From Candidatus Kinetoplastibacterium sorsogonicusi (GTDB taxonomy: Bacteria; Pseudomonadota; Gammaproteobacteria; Burkholderiales; Burkholderiaceae_B): a stretch of DNA of 25,000 bases. Made by a program: the position numbers and the translations under genes. How positions within the stretch are numbered: the first letter of the stretch is position 1; each line of letters starts with the position of its first letter. The DNA lies in assembly GCF_003072465.1 (NCBI RefSeq), contig NZ_CP025628.1, positions 177,501 to 202,500 of the forward strand, written 5' to 3'. The notes beneath the pieces are model-generated. The model was not told the DNA's origin and ran no database searches. It worked only from the letters and a program-made list of their open reading frames with translations. Below, one piece after another: positions 8,962-17,871 of this stretch.

Positions 8962-9534
8962 ATGTATTATCATAAAACATTTTTTAATATACCAATTATT
9001 TTAACATGGTTACGTATAGCTATGCTACCAATAATATGTAGTATATATTACATGCCTATTTCTAGTATAGATAGAGATATTTTAGCTTCATGTGCTTTTA
9101 TAATAGCATCTTTAACTGATTGGTTGGATGGTTGGCTAGCTAGATTATTAAAACAAACTTCATTATTTGGTGAATTTCTTGATCCTGTTGCTGATAAATT
9201 AATAGTTTGCTCTTCCTTGATAATATTACTCAATCTTGAGAGAGTTGATCAATTTGTAGTATTAATAATTATAGGAAGAGAAATCATAATATCATCTTTA
9301 AGAGAGTGGATGGCTAAAATTGGTTCACAATCTATTACTACTGTACATAAATTAGGTAAAATTAAAACTGTTTTTCAGATGTTTGCTATTGCCTTTTTAT
9401 TTTATAATAAAGTATTTTTTGGATTTGATACTATCAAAATTGGAACATTTTTAATTATTATTTCAACGTTTTTAACGATATTATCTATGTTATATTATAT
9501 AAAAAAAGTATGGTTAGTTATGAATGGTAAATAA
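8962..9534 (+). CDS. pgsA: Phosphatidylglycerophosphate synthase
   Basis: PgsA is the membrane enzyme that joins CDP-diacylglycerol and glycerol 3-phosphate, the committed step to phosphatidylglycerol and cardiolipin. The CDP-alcohol phosphatidyltransferase signature D-x2-DG-x2-AR-x8-G-x3-D-x3-D is complete from Asp53 to Asp78 (DWLDGWLAR through DPVADK). About four to five hydrophobic segments are visible. From ATG 8962 the product has 190 residues (E. coli 182) and begins just before FNIPIILTWLRI, as relatives do. An in-frame TTG at 8929 would add 11 hydrophobic residues; neither start has a convincing Shine-Dalgarno. It is the last gene of the pdxJ operon and converges on queF with 9 bases between the stop codons. 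Confidence 0.95.
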   Translation: MYYHKTFFNIPIILTWLRIAMLPIICSIYYMPISSIDRDILASCAFIIASLTDWLDGWLARLLKQTSLFGEFLDPVADKLIVCSSLIILLNLERVDQFVVLIIIGREIIISSLREWMAKIGSQSITTVHKLGKIKTVFQMFAIAFLFYNKVFFGFDTIKIGTFLIIISTFLTILSMLYYIKKVWLVMNGK

Positions 9535-9548
9535 AATATTATTTTATT
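9530..9548. terminator. AU-only palindrome over the pgsA and queF stop codons (weak terminator candidate)
   Basis: AATAAAAT (9530-9537) and ATTTTATT (9541-9548) form a perfect 8-pair stem with a 3-base loop. The pgsA stop (9532-9534) lies in one arm and the queF stop (9544-9546) in the other. The stem has no G-C pair and no long T tract, so termination function is uncertain. Confidence 0.3.
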
Positions 9549-10374
9549 GCCTTATTACACGGAGTATAGAATTAGGAAATTTTTTTGAATCAGTTCTCCA
9601 AGGATTTATGTCAATACCGCCTCTTCTAGTATATCTGCCATATATTGTTAATTTTTTTGGATTACAAATCGATTTAATATCAAAAAATATTCGTTCTATA
9701 CAATGCTCATGGAAATCATTATGATTTCTAAATGATATGAGATACTTTAATAATGAATAATGATCTATAGGTTTTCCGGTATAAGATATTTGAATTGATG
9801 CCCAATCAGGTTGATTTGTTACAGGACAGTTTGATTTTAATAGATTAGAAACTAAGTGCTCTGTTATAATATGGTTAGAATCTATATTTTTTAAAATTTT
9901 TTCATCTGGAATATAAGTATTTGTTTGAATATCTAAGTCATCTAAACATATTCCTTTCAATTTCTGAATTTTATGTATTTTATGAAATTGATGTGGTTCT
10001 ATGAAATTTAATTGTATTTCACTACCAATAGCTTTAGATATATCTTGAATTAAAATTTTATCAATATTATTTTCTATTTTGTTTTGATTAAAAGAATTTA
10101 AATATAATTTTAAAGATTTAGATTCTATTATATTAGGACTATTTGCTGGTACTATAATTTGTAATATAGCTATTTTCGGTTTGCCTTTTAAATTCAGCCA
10201 AGAAAATTCATACGCTGTCCAAATATCAAAACCTCTAAATAATATTTTTTTTGAAGTATCACAAAAGATTTTTGTATTATTTAGCCGAGGTATTGCAAAT
10301 AACAATTTTGGGTTATATGCTACATTATAGCAATTTATTTTTTTGCTTAAAGGAGATTTATTTATTATATTCAT
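9544..10374 (-). CDS. queF: NADPH-dependent 7-cyano-7-deazaguanine reductase
   Basis: QueF reduces the nitrile of preQ0 to the aminomethyl group of preQ1, a late step before the base is inserted into tRNA on the way to queuosine. The 276-residue product is the long two-domain form (E. coli 282). The substrate-binding segment ESKSLKLYLNSFN starts at Glu84. The catalytic region SNCPVTNQPDW has Cys183 and Asp190. FHEHCIERIFFD and GRYTRRGGIDINP follow, and all key residues are present. It is transcribed alone on the minus strand, converging on pgsA and divergent from the antiporter gene. No Shine-Dalgarno is seen before the ATG at 10374. Confidence 0.97.
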   Translation of the reverse strand: MNIINKSPLSKKINCYNVAYNPKLLFAIPRLNNTKIFCDTSKKILFRGFDIWTAYEFSWLNLKGKPKIAILQIIVPANSPNIIESKSLKLYLNSFNQNKIENNIDKILIQDISKAIGSEIQLNFIEPHQFHKIHKIQKLKGICLDDLDIQTNTYIPDEKILKNIDSNHIITEHLVSNLLKSNCPVTNQPDWASIQISYTGKPIDHYSLLKYLISFRNHNDFHEHCIERIFFDIKSICNPKKLTIYGRYTRRGGIDINPWRTDSKKFPNSILRVIRQ

Positions 10375-10513
10375 AGTAATTTACTATATGATAGATCAAT
10401 AATATTTATACAACACTAATAAGTATTATTAATATTTTAATATATATTTATTATGATCAATGTTTAATTGTTAAAGTTTTTTTATTTTATTGTATTTCAA
10501 AAGTTATTTTTAT

Positions 10514-10551
10514 ATCTTAACGTCTTATTAAGATACGATTAAGATTATAAT
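10514..10551 (+). promoter_or_regulatory. Candidate promoter and operator-like repeats before the antiporter gene
   Basis: TATAAT (10546-10551) is a perfect -10 hexamer 25 bases before the antiporter ATG, with a weak -35 candidate TCTTAT (10523-10528) at 17-base spacing. Three copies of one 7-mer surround it: ATCTTAA (10514-10520, inverted), TTAAGAT (10528-10534) and TTAAGAT (10539-10545). The two direct copies are 11 bases apart, about one helical turn. Sequence and spacing are seen directly; regulatory use is inference. Confidence 0.4.
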
Positions 10552-10576
10552 ATCTCTCTATGTTAAGGAAATAATT

Positions 10577-11812
10577 ATGATCATGTTTGATGGTATAGGA
10601 TTGTTGTTAACTTTGATAGCGATTTTTGGTTATATCAACCATCGTTTTATTAAGCTACCAGATACACTAGGAATTACTGCAGTTGGCTTAATAGTTTTTA
10701 CTTGTTTATCATTTTTTGGACAATCTCATTCTAGCATGGTGCTAAAGGCTCAAAGCTTAGTGGAATTTATCAATTTTCCTGAATTAGTTTTTCATGGATT
10801 ACTTGGCCTTTTATTATTTGCTGGCGCATTACATATAGATATTTCTAAAATGAATAAACAACGATTACCAGTATTTTTATTAGCTACTATTGGTGTATTA
10901 ATATCTACTTTAGTTGTAGGCATAGCATTTTATATTGCTTTACATCTATTTTACAACTCAGTAAGTTTTTTATGGTGTTTAGTTTTTGGAGCTTTAATTT
11001 CACCGACAGATCCTATAGCCGTTTTAGCAGTTTTAAAAAATGCTAAAGTATCTTCTGATTTAGAAACTCAAATTGCTGGTGAGGCATTATTTAATGATGG
11101 TACAGCAGTTGTAGCTTTTATGACTTTATTAAGTTTAGCATGTGGTGCAACAGAATTCTCTGCCATTAATATAGTAATATCTTTAACCCAAGAAATATTA
11201 GGAGCTGTTATATTAGGATTAATTTTAGGTTATGGTGGAGCTATCATGATTGCAAAATTAGATAGTTATCCAGTAGAAATTTTAATTACTTTAGCATTAA
11301 GCACAGCAGGATATAGGTGTGCTGAAATATTACATGTATCTGCTCCATTATCTGTAGTAGTAATGGGTTTAGTGGTTGGTAATCATGGAATTTCTAAATT
11401 AAGTAAAGATAAAACTAGTGAACACTTATTTAATTTTTGGGGACTTTTAGATGAATTATTAAATCTTGTATTATTTGGATTAATAGGTTTAGAAGTTTTA
11501 GCATTATCATTTAAATTAACTGATATATGGATAGGAATTATAGCAATTCCTATAGTATTGATTGCTAGATATATTAGTGTAGTAAGTCCTATGATTTTAC
11601 TAAAAAAATTTCATAATATTAGTACTAATTCAGTTAACATAATGACTTGGGGTGGCTTAAGGGGTGGTATTTCTATAGCTTTAGCTTTATCTTTACCTCA
11701 ATTTGAAGGAAGAGATATGGTTGTTGGTGTAACTTATGTAGTAGTAATATTTAGCCTATTAGTACAAGCAACTACTTTAGGCTCTTTAGTGAAAATACTT
11801 GAAAAAAAATAA
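10577..11812 (+). CDS. CPA1-family cation/proton antiporter (NhaP-like)
   Basis: This polytopic inner-membrane protein of 411 residues has about 12 hydrophobic segments and is expected to exchange Na+ or K+ for protons, controlling pH and cation balance. Family signatures are SPTDPIAVL (142-150), GEALFNDGTAVV (168-179, with the Asn-Asp pair used in transport) and GGLRGGISIALAL (359-371, with the conserved Arg362). It ends shortly after the last membrane segment, so it lacks the long cytosolic regulatory tail of some members. ATG 10577 has AAGGAA 6 bases upstream. It is followed after 23 bases by mltB. The transported ion cannot be told from sequence. It is notable as one of the few transporters in a reduced genome segment. 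Confidence 0.9.
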   Translation: MIMFDGIGLLLTLIAIFGYINHRFIKLPDTLGITAVGLIVFTCLSFFGQSHSSMVLKAQSLVEFINFPELVFHGLLGLLLFAGALHIDISKMNKQRLPVFLLATIGVLISTLVVGIAFYIALHLFYNSVSFLWCLVFGALISPTDPIAVLAVLKNAKVSSDLETQIAGEALFNDGTAVVAFMTLLSLACGATEFSAINIVISLTQEILGAVILGLILGYGGAIMIAKLDSYPVEILITLALSTAGYRCAEILHVSAPLSVVVMGLVVGNHGISKLSKDKTSEHLFNFWGLLDELLNLVLFGLIGLEVLALSFKLTDIWIGIIAIPIVLIARYISVVSPMILLKKFHNISTNSVNIMTWGGLRGGISIALALSLPQFEGRDMVVGVTYVVVIFSLLVQATTLGSLVKILEKK

Positions 11813-11835
11813 AACAATAAAATAATATACTCAAA

Positions 11836-12927
11836 ATGAATTTTTTTGATAAATTTAATCTTAATAGGATATATATTTTTTTATTTATAGGTATATATTT
11901 TGTATTAATATCTAATGATGTTTATTCTAATAATATTTTAGATAAAAATATTATTATTAATAATTTTTTATTAGAACTTAGAAAAGATTCAGAAAAAAAT
12001 GGAATCTCTGTAGATGATTTTGATAAATTTACTTCAAAAGTAGATTTTGTAGAAATTACTATTAATGCATCAAAAGATCAATTCAAAAAACAAGATAATT
12101 TTAAAGATTATATCTTAAGAATGATTAATACAAATAGAATTGCTAATGGTTACAAAATACTTACAAAATATAATAATGATATTCGAAACATTTGTAATAC
12201 ATACCATGTTGATCCAGAAATTTTAATTGCTATTTTTGGTATTGAAACTAATTATGGAACTATTTTAGGTAATACAAATATATTAAATGCTTGGTTTACA
12301 CGTGCATATTATGAAAATAATCCATTATGGAAAAAAAATTTTTATGCATCTATTAAGATTCTAAGAGATGGTATAGTTAAACCAGATGAATTTTTAGGAT
12401 CCTGGGGGGGAGCTTTTGGAATGACACAGTTTATACCAACATCATTTTATGAATTATCAGTTGATTGGGACAATGATGGTATTGCTGATCTATATAATTC
12501 AATACAAGACTCTCTAGCATCTACAGCTAATCATCTATATAAACGTAATATAAAATGGATAAAAAATCAACCACCTGTTATAGAAATTAGGTTACCAAAA
12601 AATTTTTTGGATAATTTAAAAATTTGTAAAGATGATTTTCATATTTCTGAAAATAAATATACTTTAGAAAAATGGTCAAAAATTGGTGCAACAAGTATAA
12701 AAGGCGAATCATTATATAAATTATATAATAGTTATATGAATGAGGAAGCTTTTTTATTATTACCATCAGGAATAAATGGTCCACAATTTTTAGCTTTAAG
12801 TAATTATCAGGCTTTATTAAAATATAATAATTCACATAAATATGCTTTAGTAGTTTCTATTTTAAATAATATCTTTAAAGGAGAAAATATATTACAATCC
12901 AATTGGTTTAAGTTATACAATAATTAA
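11836..12927 (+). CDS. mltB: Lytic murein transglycosylase B
   Basis: MltB cleaves the MurNAc-GlcNAc bond of peptidoglycan and leaves 1,6-anhydromuramic acid ends. The 363-residue product has a hydrophobic N-terminal segment (about 11-27) that looks like a signal peptide or anchor. No lipobox cysteine follows it, so it is probably not a lipoprotein. The catalytic Glu137 lies in FGIETNYG. GGAFGMTQFIPTSF (191-204), the Ca-loop-like DWDNDGIADLYN (210-221), and a C-terminal GPQFLALSNYQALLKYNNSHKYA-type block, typical of the family, are all present. No Shine-Dalgarno is seen. It lies between the antiporter gene and clpB. A run of seven G at 12404-12410 inside the catalytic region is unusual in this AT-rich sequence. 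Its presence implies a peptidoglycan layer. Confidence 0.95.
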   Translation: MNFFDKFNLNRIYIFLFIGIYFVLISNDVYSNNILDKNIIINNFLLELRKDSEKNGISVDDFDKFTSKVDFVEITINASKDQFKKQDNFKDYILRMINTNRIANGYKILTKYNNDIRNICNTYHVDPEILIAIFGIETNYGTILGNTNILNAWFTRAYYENNPLWKKNFYASIKILRDGIVKPDEFLGSWGGAFGMTQFIPTSFYELSVDWDNDGIADLYNSIQDSLASTANHLYKRNIKWIKNQPPVIEIRLPKNFLDNLKICKDDFHISENKYTLEKWSKIGATSIKGESLYKLYNSYMNEEAFLLLPSGINGPQFLALSNYQALLKYNNSHKYALVVSILNNIFKGENILQSNWFKLYNN

Positions 12928-12970
12928 ACTTCAGTATTTATAAATCACCAACCATATTGAGACAATTATT

Positions 12971-15562
12971 ATGCGTTTTGATAAATTAACAATAAATTTT
13001 CAACGAGCATTAAGTGATGCTCAAAGTTTAGCTATAAAGCATGATAATCCATATATTGAAGCAATTCATGTTCTTATTGCATTATTAAAAGACCAAGATA
13101 GTAATACTAAATCTATTTTAGAAAAGTCTGGGGGAGCAATAAATAGATTATTAAGTATATTAGATCAGGAAATTAATAAATTACCTAAAGTAAATAATAG
13201 TAGTGAAAATATACAAATCAGTAAAGAATTAAATACATTATTAAATATTACTGAAAAAGAATCTATCCTAAGAAAAGATAACTACATATCAAGTGAATTA
13301 TTTTTGTTATCAATATGTAATACAAAGATACAGATTGGTAAAATATTACATGATTCTGGTATTTATTATGATGCATTATTAAAAGTTATAAATGAAGTTA
13401 GAGGTAATAATAATATTCAAAACCCAGATGAAGAAAATAGAAATAGTCTAGCTAAATATACTCAAGATATTACAGATCTAGCAAAACAAGGAAAATTAGA
13501 TCCTGTGATTGGTAGAGATGATGAGATTAGAAGAGCTATACAAATTTTGCAAAGAAGAACAAAGAATAATCCTGTACTTATAGGAGAACCTGGTGTAGGA
13601 AAAACTGCTATAGTTGAAGGTTTAGCACAAAGAATCATCAATAATGAAGTGCCTGAAAGTTTAAAAGGTAAAAGGTTATTGTCTCTTGATTTAGCAGCAT
13701 TACTAGCAGGTACAAAGTATAGAGGAGAATTTGAAGAACGACTTAAATCTGTCTTAAAAGATCTATCAACTAGTAATAATTATATTATGTTTATAGATGA
13801 AATACATACTATGGTTGGTGCTGGTAAAACTGAAGGCTCTATGGATGCTGGTAATATGCTTAAACCTGCTTTAGCTAGAGGAGATCTACACTGTATAGGG
13901 GCAACTACTTTAGATGAGTATAGGAAATATATAGAAAAAGATTCTGCTCTAGAAAGAAGATTTCAAAAAATTTTAATTGATGAACCAAATATAGAATCTA
14001 CAGTTGCTATTTTACGTGGCTTACAAGAAAAGTATGAAATACATCATGGAGTAAAAATTACAGACCCTGCTATTGTAGCTGCTGCAGAATTGTCTAATAG
14101 ATATATCACAGATCGTTTTTTACCGGATAAAGCTATAGATCTAATAGATGAAGCAGCTTCTAAAATAAGAATAGAAATAGATTCAAAACCTGAAAAAATA
14201 GATAAACTAGATAGACGTATCATTCAATTAAAAATTGAAAAAGAAGCTGTTAAAAAAGAAAATGATGATATATCAAAACATCGTTTATCTATTATAAATG
14301 ATGAATTAGAAAAGTTACAAAAAGAGTATAGTGAATTAGAAAAAATATGGAAATTAGAAAAATCTACTATTCAAAATTCTACTTCTTTGAAAGAAGAAAT
14401 TGATAAAATAAAAGCTCAAATGGCAGAATTACAGAGAAGTGGTCAATATGATAAGCTTGCTCAATTACAATATGGAGAATTACCAATATTAGAAAAACGT
14501 CTTAAAAATTCTGAAAATATAGATTTGACAAATACAGAAGATCAACAAATTAAATTAATTAAAACTCAAGTTGGAGTAGAAGAAATAGCTGAAGTTATAT
14601 CTCATGCAACAGGTATTCCTATATCAAAAATGATGCAAGGAGAAAAAGCAAAATTATTAAATGCAGAGGAAATTTTAAAGAAAAAAATTATTGGTCAAAA
14701 TGAAGCTGTAAATCTTGTTTCAGAAGCTATTAGAAGATCTAGAGCTGGATTATCTGATCCCACTAAACCTATAGGATCATTTCTTTTCCTTGGACCAACA
14801 GGGGTCGGTAAGACAGAGCTTAGCAAAGAACTTGCTAATTTTATGTTTGATTCACAAGATCATATGATACGTATAGATATGAGTGAATTTATGGAAAAAC
14901 ATTCAGTTTCTAGATTAATTGGAGCTCCTCCTGGTTATGTTGGATATGAAGAAGGTGGTTATTTAACAGAGTTAGTACGTCGTCAACCTTATAGTGTAAT
15001 ATTATTAGATGAAATAGAAAAAGCTCATCATGATGTTTTTAACATATTATTACAAGTATTAGATGATGGTAGATTAACAGATAGTCAAGGACGTACTGTA
15101 GATTTTCGTAATACTATTATAATTATGACGTCTAATATTGGCTCACATTACTTACAAGAATCTGTATCTTATGAAGATGCTAAAAAATTAATATTAGATG
15201 AAATTAAGAATATATTACGTCCAGAATTTTTAAATCGTATTGACGAAATCATTATTTTTCATAAATTAGAAATATCTCATATTAATTTAATTACTAAAAT
15301 ACAAATTGATTTGCTTAATTTAAGATTATCCAAACATGATATTAAATTAAGTGTTGATGAAGTTGCTATAAATGAATTATCAAAAATTGGATTTGATCAA
15401 TTTTTTGGAGCAAGACCATTAAAAAGAGCTATTCAGCATAATATTGAAAATCCATTAGCAAGCAAACTTATTCAAGGAGATTTTTCTCCTGGAGACAATA
15501 TTTATGTTAATTTTAATAATGAAAAATTCATTTTTAATAAACATTCTAATGATAATAAATAA
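12971..15562 (+). CDS. clpB: ATP-dependent disaggregase ClpB
   Basis: ClpB is a hexameric AAA+ chaperone that rescues aggregated proteins with DnaK. The 863-residue product is complete (E. coli 857). The N domain covers about 1-145. The first Walker A GEPGVGKT lies at 205-212, with Walker B FIDEIHT. The coiled-coil M domain covers about 405-525. The second Walker A GPTGVGKT lies at 608-615, with [13 protein letters not shown]. Arg-finger regions and the D2 small domain follow at the C-terminus. All nucleotide-binding motifs are intact. A GAGA lies 8 bases before ATG 12971. It starts 43 bases after mltB and leads a tight run with rmuC (5-base gap) and rpiA (20-base gap). No convincing heat-shock promoter was found. 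Confidence 0.99.
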   Translation: MRFDKLTINFQRALSDAQSLAIKHDNPYIEAIHVLIALLKDQDSNTKSILEKSGGAINRLLSILDQEINKLPKVNNSSENIQISKELNTLLNITEKESILRKDNYISSELFLLSICNTKIQIGKILHDSGIYYDALLKVINEVRGNNNIQNPDEENRNSLAKYTQDITDLAKQGKLDPVIGRDDEIRRAIQILQRRTKNNPVLIGEPGVGKTAIVEGLAQRIINNEVPESLKGKRLLSLDLAALLAGTKYRGEFEERLKSVLKDLSTSNNYIMFIDEIHTMVGAGKTEGSMDAGNMLKPALARGDLHCIGATTLDEYRKYIEKDSALERRFQKILIDEPNIESTVAILRGLQEKYEIHHGVKITDPAIVAAAELSNRYITDRFLPDKAIDLIDEAASKIRIEIDSKPEKIDKLDRRIIQLKIEKEAVKKENDDISKHRLSIINDELEKLQKEYSELEKIWKLEKSTIQNSTSLKEEIDKIKAQMAELQRSGQYDKLAQLQYGELPILEKRLKNSENIDLTNTEDQQIKLIKTQVGVEEIAEVISHATGIPISKMMQGEKAKLLNAEEILKKKIIGQNEAVNLVSEAIRRSRAGLSDPTKPIGSFLFLGPTGVGKTELSKELANFMFDSQDHMIRIDMSEFMEKHSVSRLIGAPPGYVGYEEGGYLTELVRRQPYSVILLDEIEKAHHDVFNILLQVLDDGRLTDSQGRTVDFRNTIIIMTSNIGSHYLQESVSYEDAKKLILDEIKNILRPEFLNRIDEIIIFHKLEISHINLITKIQIDLLNLRLSKHDIKLSVDEVAINELSKIGFDQFFGARPLKRAIQHNIENPLASKLIQGDFSPGDNIYVNFNNEKFIFNKHSNDNK

Positions 15563-15567
15563 ATAGT

Positions 15568-16872
15568 ATGAATTTATGCATATTGATATTTTTAATATTA
15601 TTAGTTATTTCATTGTTAACTATATTTATAGTACAAAAACTTATTTTAAATAATTTAAATAATTTAAAGTTTGAATTAGAAAAAGTTAGTAGTAATCTAA
15701 ATATAGATATAGATGAATATATAAGAAAATTTCATATAGAATTTAATGAATTTTCACGTGACATAAGAATAGATTCATTAAATTCTAATAATGCATTAAA
15801 AAATAATATAAATTTTGAATTTAAAAATACTAGATCAGAATTAGTAGATTCTTTAAATAAATTTTCAAATCACTTTGCTAATCAAATTCAAAAAGTAATA
15901 GAAATCGATGAAAAACGTATGTTAGAAGTTAGAAATATTTTAAATAAAAATTTATATGATTTACAAAAAAACAATACTGATAAATTAGAAGAAATAAGAA
16001 TCATTGTAGATGAAAAATTAACAACAACACTAGAAAATAGACTAGGTGAATCTTTTAAATTAGTATCAGAAAGACTGGAATCAGTACATAAAGGATTAGG
16101 AGAAATGCACTCTTTAGCTTCTGGAGTCGGTGATTTAAAAAGAATTTTAAGTAATGTAAAAACTAGAGGAATATGGGGTGAAATGCAATTATCTAGAATA
16201 ATTACTGATATTATGACAGAAAAGCAATATGCATGTAATGTAAAACCTATTCCAGGCAGTGATGCAATAGTAGAATTTGCTATTAAGTTGCCAGGTACTT
16301 CAAATACTAATGTAGTATGGTTACCAATAGATTCTAAATTTCCTATAGAAGAGTATGAACGTTTATGTGAGGCATATGAAAATTCAGATTCTAATGCTAT
16401 TAAAAAATCAATATTAGCATTAGGTAAAGCTGTTGAGTTACAAGCAAAGATAATATCTAATAAATATGTAGCCCCTCCATATACAACAGAGTTTGCTATT
16501 ATGTTTTTACCAGCTGAAAGTTTATATGCTGAAATTTTAAGAATACCTGGTCTTTTGGATAAATTATATAAATTGAGAATTAATATTTCTGGGCCAAGTA
16601 ATTTAGCTGCTATATTAAATAGTTTACAAATGGGTTTTCATACTTTAGCAATTGAAAGAAGATCTTCGGAAGTATGGCAAGTACTCAAAACAGTGAAAAC
16701 TGAATTTTATAAATTTGGCGACACAGTAGCAAGTGTTAGAAAAAACTTAGAAAGTGCAACTAATAAATTAGATCAAACTGAAACAAGATCACGAATAATG
16801 TTAAAAAATTTAAAACACTTAGAAATATTACCAGAAGATAATAATATATCTGATGTTTTTGATGACAATTAA
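15568..16872 (+). CDS. rmuC: DNA recombination protein RmuC homologue
   Basis: RmuC proteins limit recombination at inverted repeats in E. coli; they carry a PD-(D/E)XK-like nuclease fold, and the exact biochemistry is unclear. The 434-residue product has an N-terminal membrane segment (about 3-26). A long Lys/Glu/Asn-rich coiled coil runs to about residue 150. The RmuC domain then starts with GESFKLVSERLESVHKGLGEM, followed by GIWGEMQLSRI, VWLPIDSKFPIEEYERL and FLPAESLYAE. The length is close to E. coli RmuC (475), slightly shortened. It starts 5 bases after clpB, without a Shine-Dalgarno, so it probably depends on clpB transcription or translation. Keeping it in a reduced genome is not unusual in Burkholderiales symbionts, but its role there is unknown. 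Confidence 0.94.
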   Translation: MNLCILIFLILLVISLLTIFIVQKLILNNLNNLKFELEKVSSNLNIDIDEYIRKFHIEFNEFSRDIRIDSLNSNNALKNNINFEFKNTRSELVDSLNKFSNHFANQIQKVIEIDEKRMLEVRNILNKNLYDLQKNNTDKLEEIRIIVDEKLTTTLENRLGESFKLVSERLESVHKGLGEMHSLASGVGDLKRILSNVKTRGIWGEMQLSRIITDIMTEKQYACNVKPIPGSDAIVEFAIKLPGTSNTNVVWLPIDSKFPIEEYERLCEAYENSDSNAIKKSILALGKAVELQAKIISNKYVAPPYTTEFAIMFLPAESLYAEILRIPGLLDKLYKLRINISGPSNLAAILNSLQMGFHTLAIERRSSEVWQVLKTVKTEFYKFGDTVASVRKNLESATNKLDQTETRSRIMLKNLKHLEILPEDNNISDVFDDN

Positions 16873-16892
16873 TTAAATGGAAAATAATATAT

Positions 16893-17573
16893 ATGTTAGA
16901 TGTTAATTTTTTAAAAAAAAATGTAGCTCATCGTGCTGTAGAGATTGTGATGGATAATATCAGATTTGATGATATTTTAGGTATTGGTACAGGATCTACA
17001 GTAGATATTTTTATTGAACAATTATCTAAATATAAAGATGATATTAAGTCAGTTGTAGCTAGTTCTATAAGAACCTATAATATTTTAAATAAATTTAATT
17101 TTAATGTTATAGAATTAGATGAAGCTCATAGTATACCATTTTATATAGATGGTGCTGATGAAATAGATGAATCTATGAATATGATTAAAGGTGGTGGTGG
17201 TGCTTTAACTCGTGAAAAGATTATAGCATCTGCATCTGAAAATTTTATTTGTATTGTAGACGAAAGTAAATTTGTGAAAATTTTAGGTACATTTCCATTA
17301 CCAATAGAAATAATTGCAATGGCAAAAAAACAAATCTCAAATCAACTAAATAAGATTGGTGGTAAAGCTAATGTGCGTCCTAATTTTGTTACTGATAATA
17401 ATAATATAATTTTAGATGTAGTTGGTTTAGATTTTGATAATTGCAGAGAATTAGAAATTTATATAAATAATATTCCTGGAGTAGTTACTTGTGGATTATT
17501 TGCTTTACAAAAAGCAAACCAAGCACTAATATCTACTCAAAATGGTGTATTAGTTAAGAATTCGCAAATATAA
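16893..17573 (+). CDS. rpiA: Ribose-5-phosphate isomerase A
   Basis: RpiA interconverts ribulose 5-phosphate and ribose 5-phosphate in the non-oxidative pentose phosphate pathway, feeding nucleotide synthesis. The 226-residue product (E. coli 219) has the phosphate loop GIGTGST (30-36), DGADEID with Asp86 and Asp89, Lys99 in KGGGGALTREK, and the catalytic Glu108. These match E. coli Asp81, Asp84, Lys94 and Glu103 with a constant offset of five. It is the third gene of the clpB-rmuC-rpiA run. It converges on yggX with 4 bases between the stops. A run of nine A (16913-16921) near the start codes for Lys-Lys-Asn and keeps the frame. Confidence 0.98.
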   Translation: MLDVNFLKKNVAHRAVEIVMDNIRFDDILGIGTGSTVDIFIEQLSKYKDDIKSVVASSIRTYNILNKFNFNVIELDEAHSIPFYIDGADEIDESMNMIKGGGGALTREKIIASASENFICIVDESKFVKILGTFPLPIEIIAMAKKQISNQLNKIGGKANVRPNFVTDNNNIILDVVGLDFDNCRELEIYINNIPGVVTCGLFALQKANQALISTQNGVLVKNSQI

Positions 17574-17577
17574 AAAA

Positions 17578-17832
17578 TCAAGAAGAAAAATCAATTTCAT
17601 CTTTCTCAAATAAATATTGAATCATTTGATCATGTAATAATTTTCTAGATTTGATATCTGATAAATTTAATCTATTTTCATTTATTATGCGAGTTTGCTG
17701 TTGTAACCAATTATTCCAAGCTTTTTGAGATATATTATTCATTATGTATATACCTATTTCTCCTGGGTATGGTGGATTATTTAAAGCTTCTAATTTTGTT
17801 TTTAATTTCATACATTTTACAAATTTCCTCAT
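17578..17832 (-). CDS. yggX: Fe(2+)-trafficking / oxidative damage protection protein YggX
   Basis: YggX proteins are small soluble proteins linked to iron handling and protection of iron-sulfur clusters; the mechanism is not settled. The 84-residue product keeps the conserved Cys7 and PPYPGEIGIYI (usual PPYPGELGKRI), followed by SQKAWNNWLQQQTRIINENRLNL and LLHDQMIQYLF. It stops six or so residues earlier than most relatives, which end in a short polar tail. ATG 17832 has AAGGA 8 bases upstream. It follows argA by 39 bases on the same strand, a pairing known in Bordetella-type genomes, and is probably co-transcribed with it. Confidence 0.93.
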   Translation of the reverse strand: MRKFVKCMKLKTKLEALNNPPYPGEIGIYIMNNISQKAWNNWLQQQTRIINENRLNLSDIKSRKLLHDQMIQYLFEKDEIDFSS

Positions 17833-17871
17833 TTTATTATTCCTTATATTATTATGTTCTATTATATTTAA

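Noticed and set aside
12929..12957. Possible heat-shock (sigma-32) promoter before clpB: CTTCAGT, 14 bases, AACCATAT
   Set aside because: The -35 match is weak. A transcript starting from this -10 would begin at or after the GAGA binding site, about 8 bases from the ATG, leaving no usable leader.
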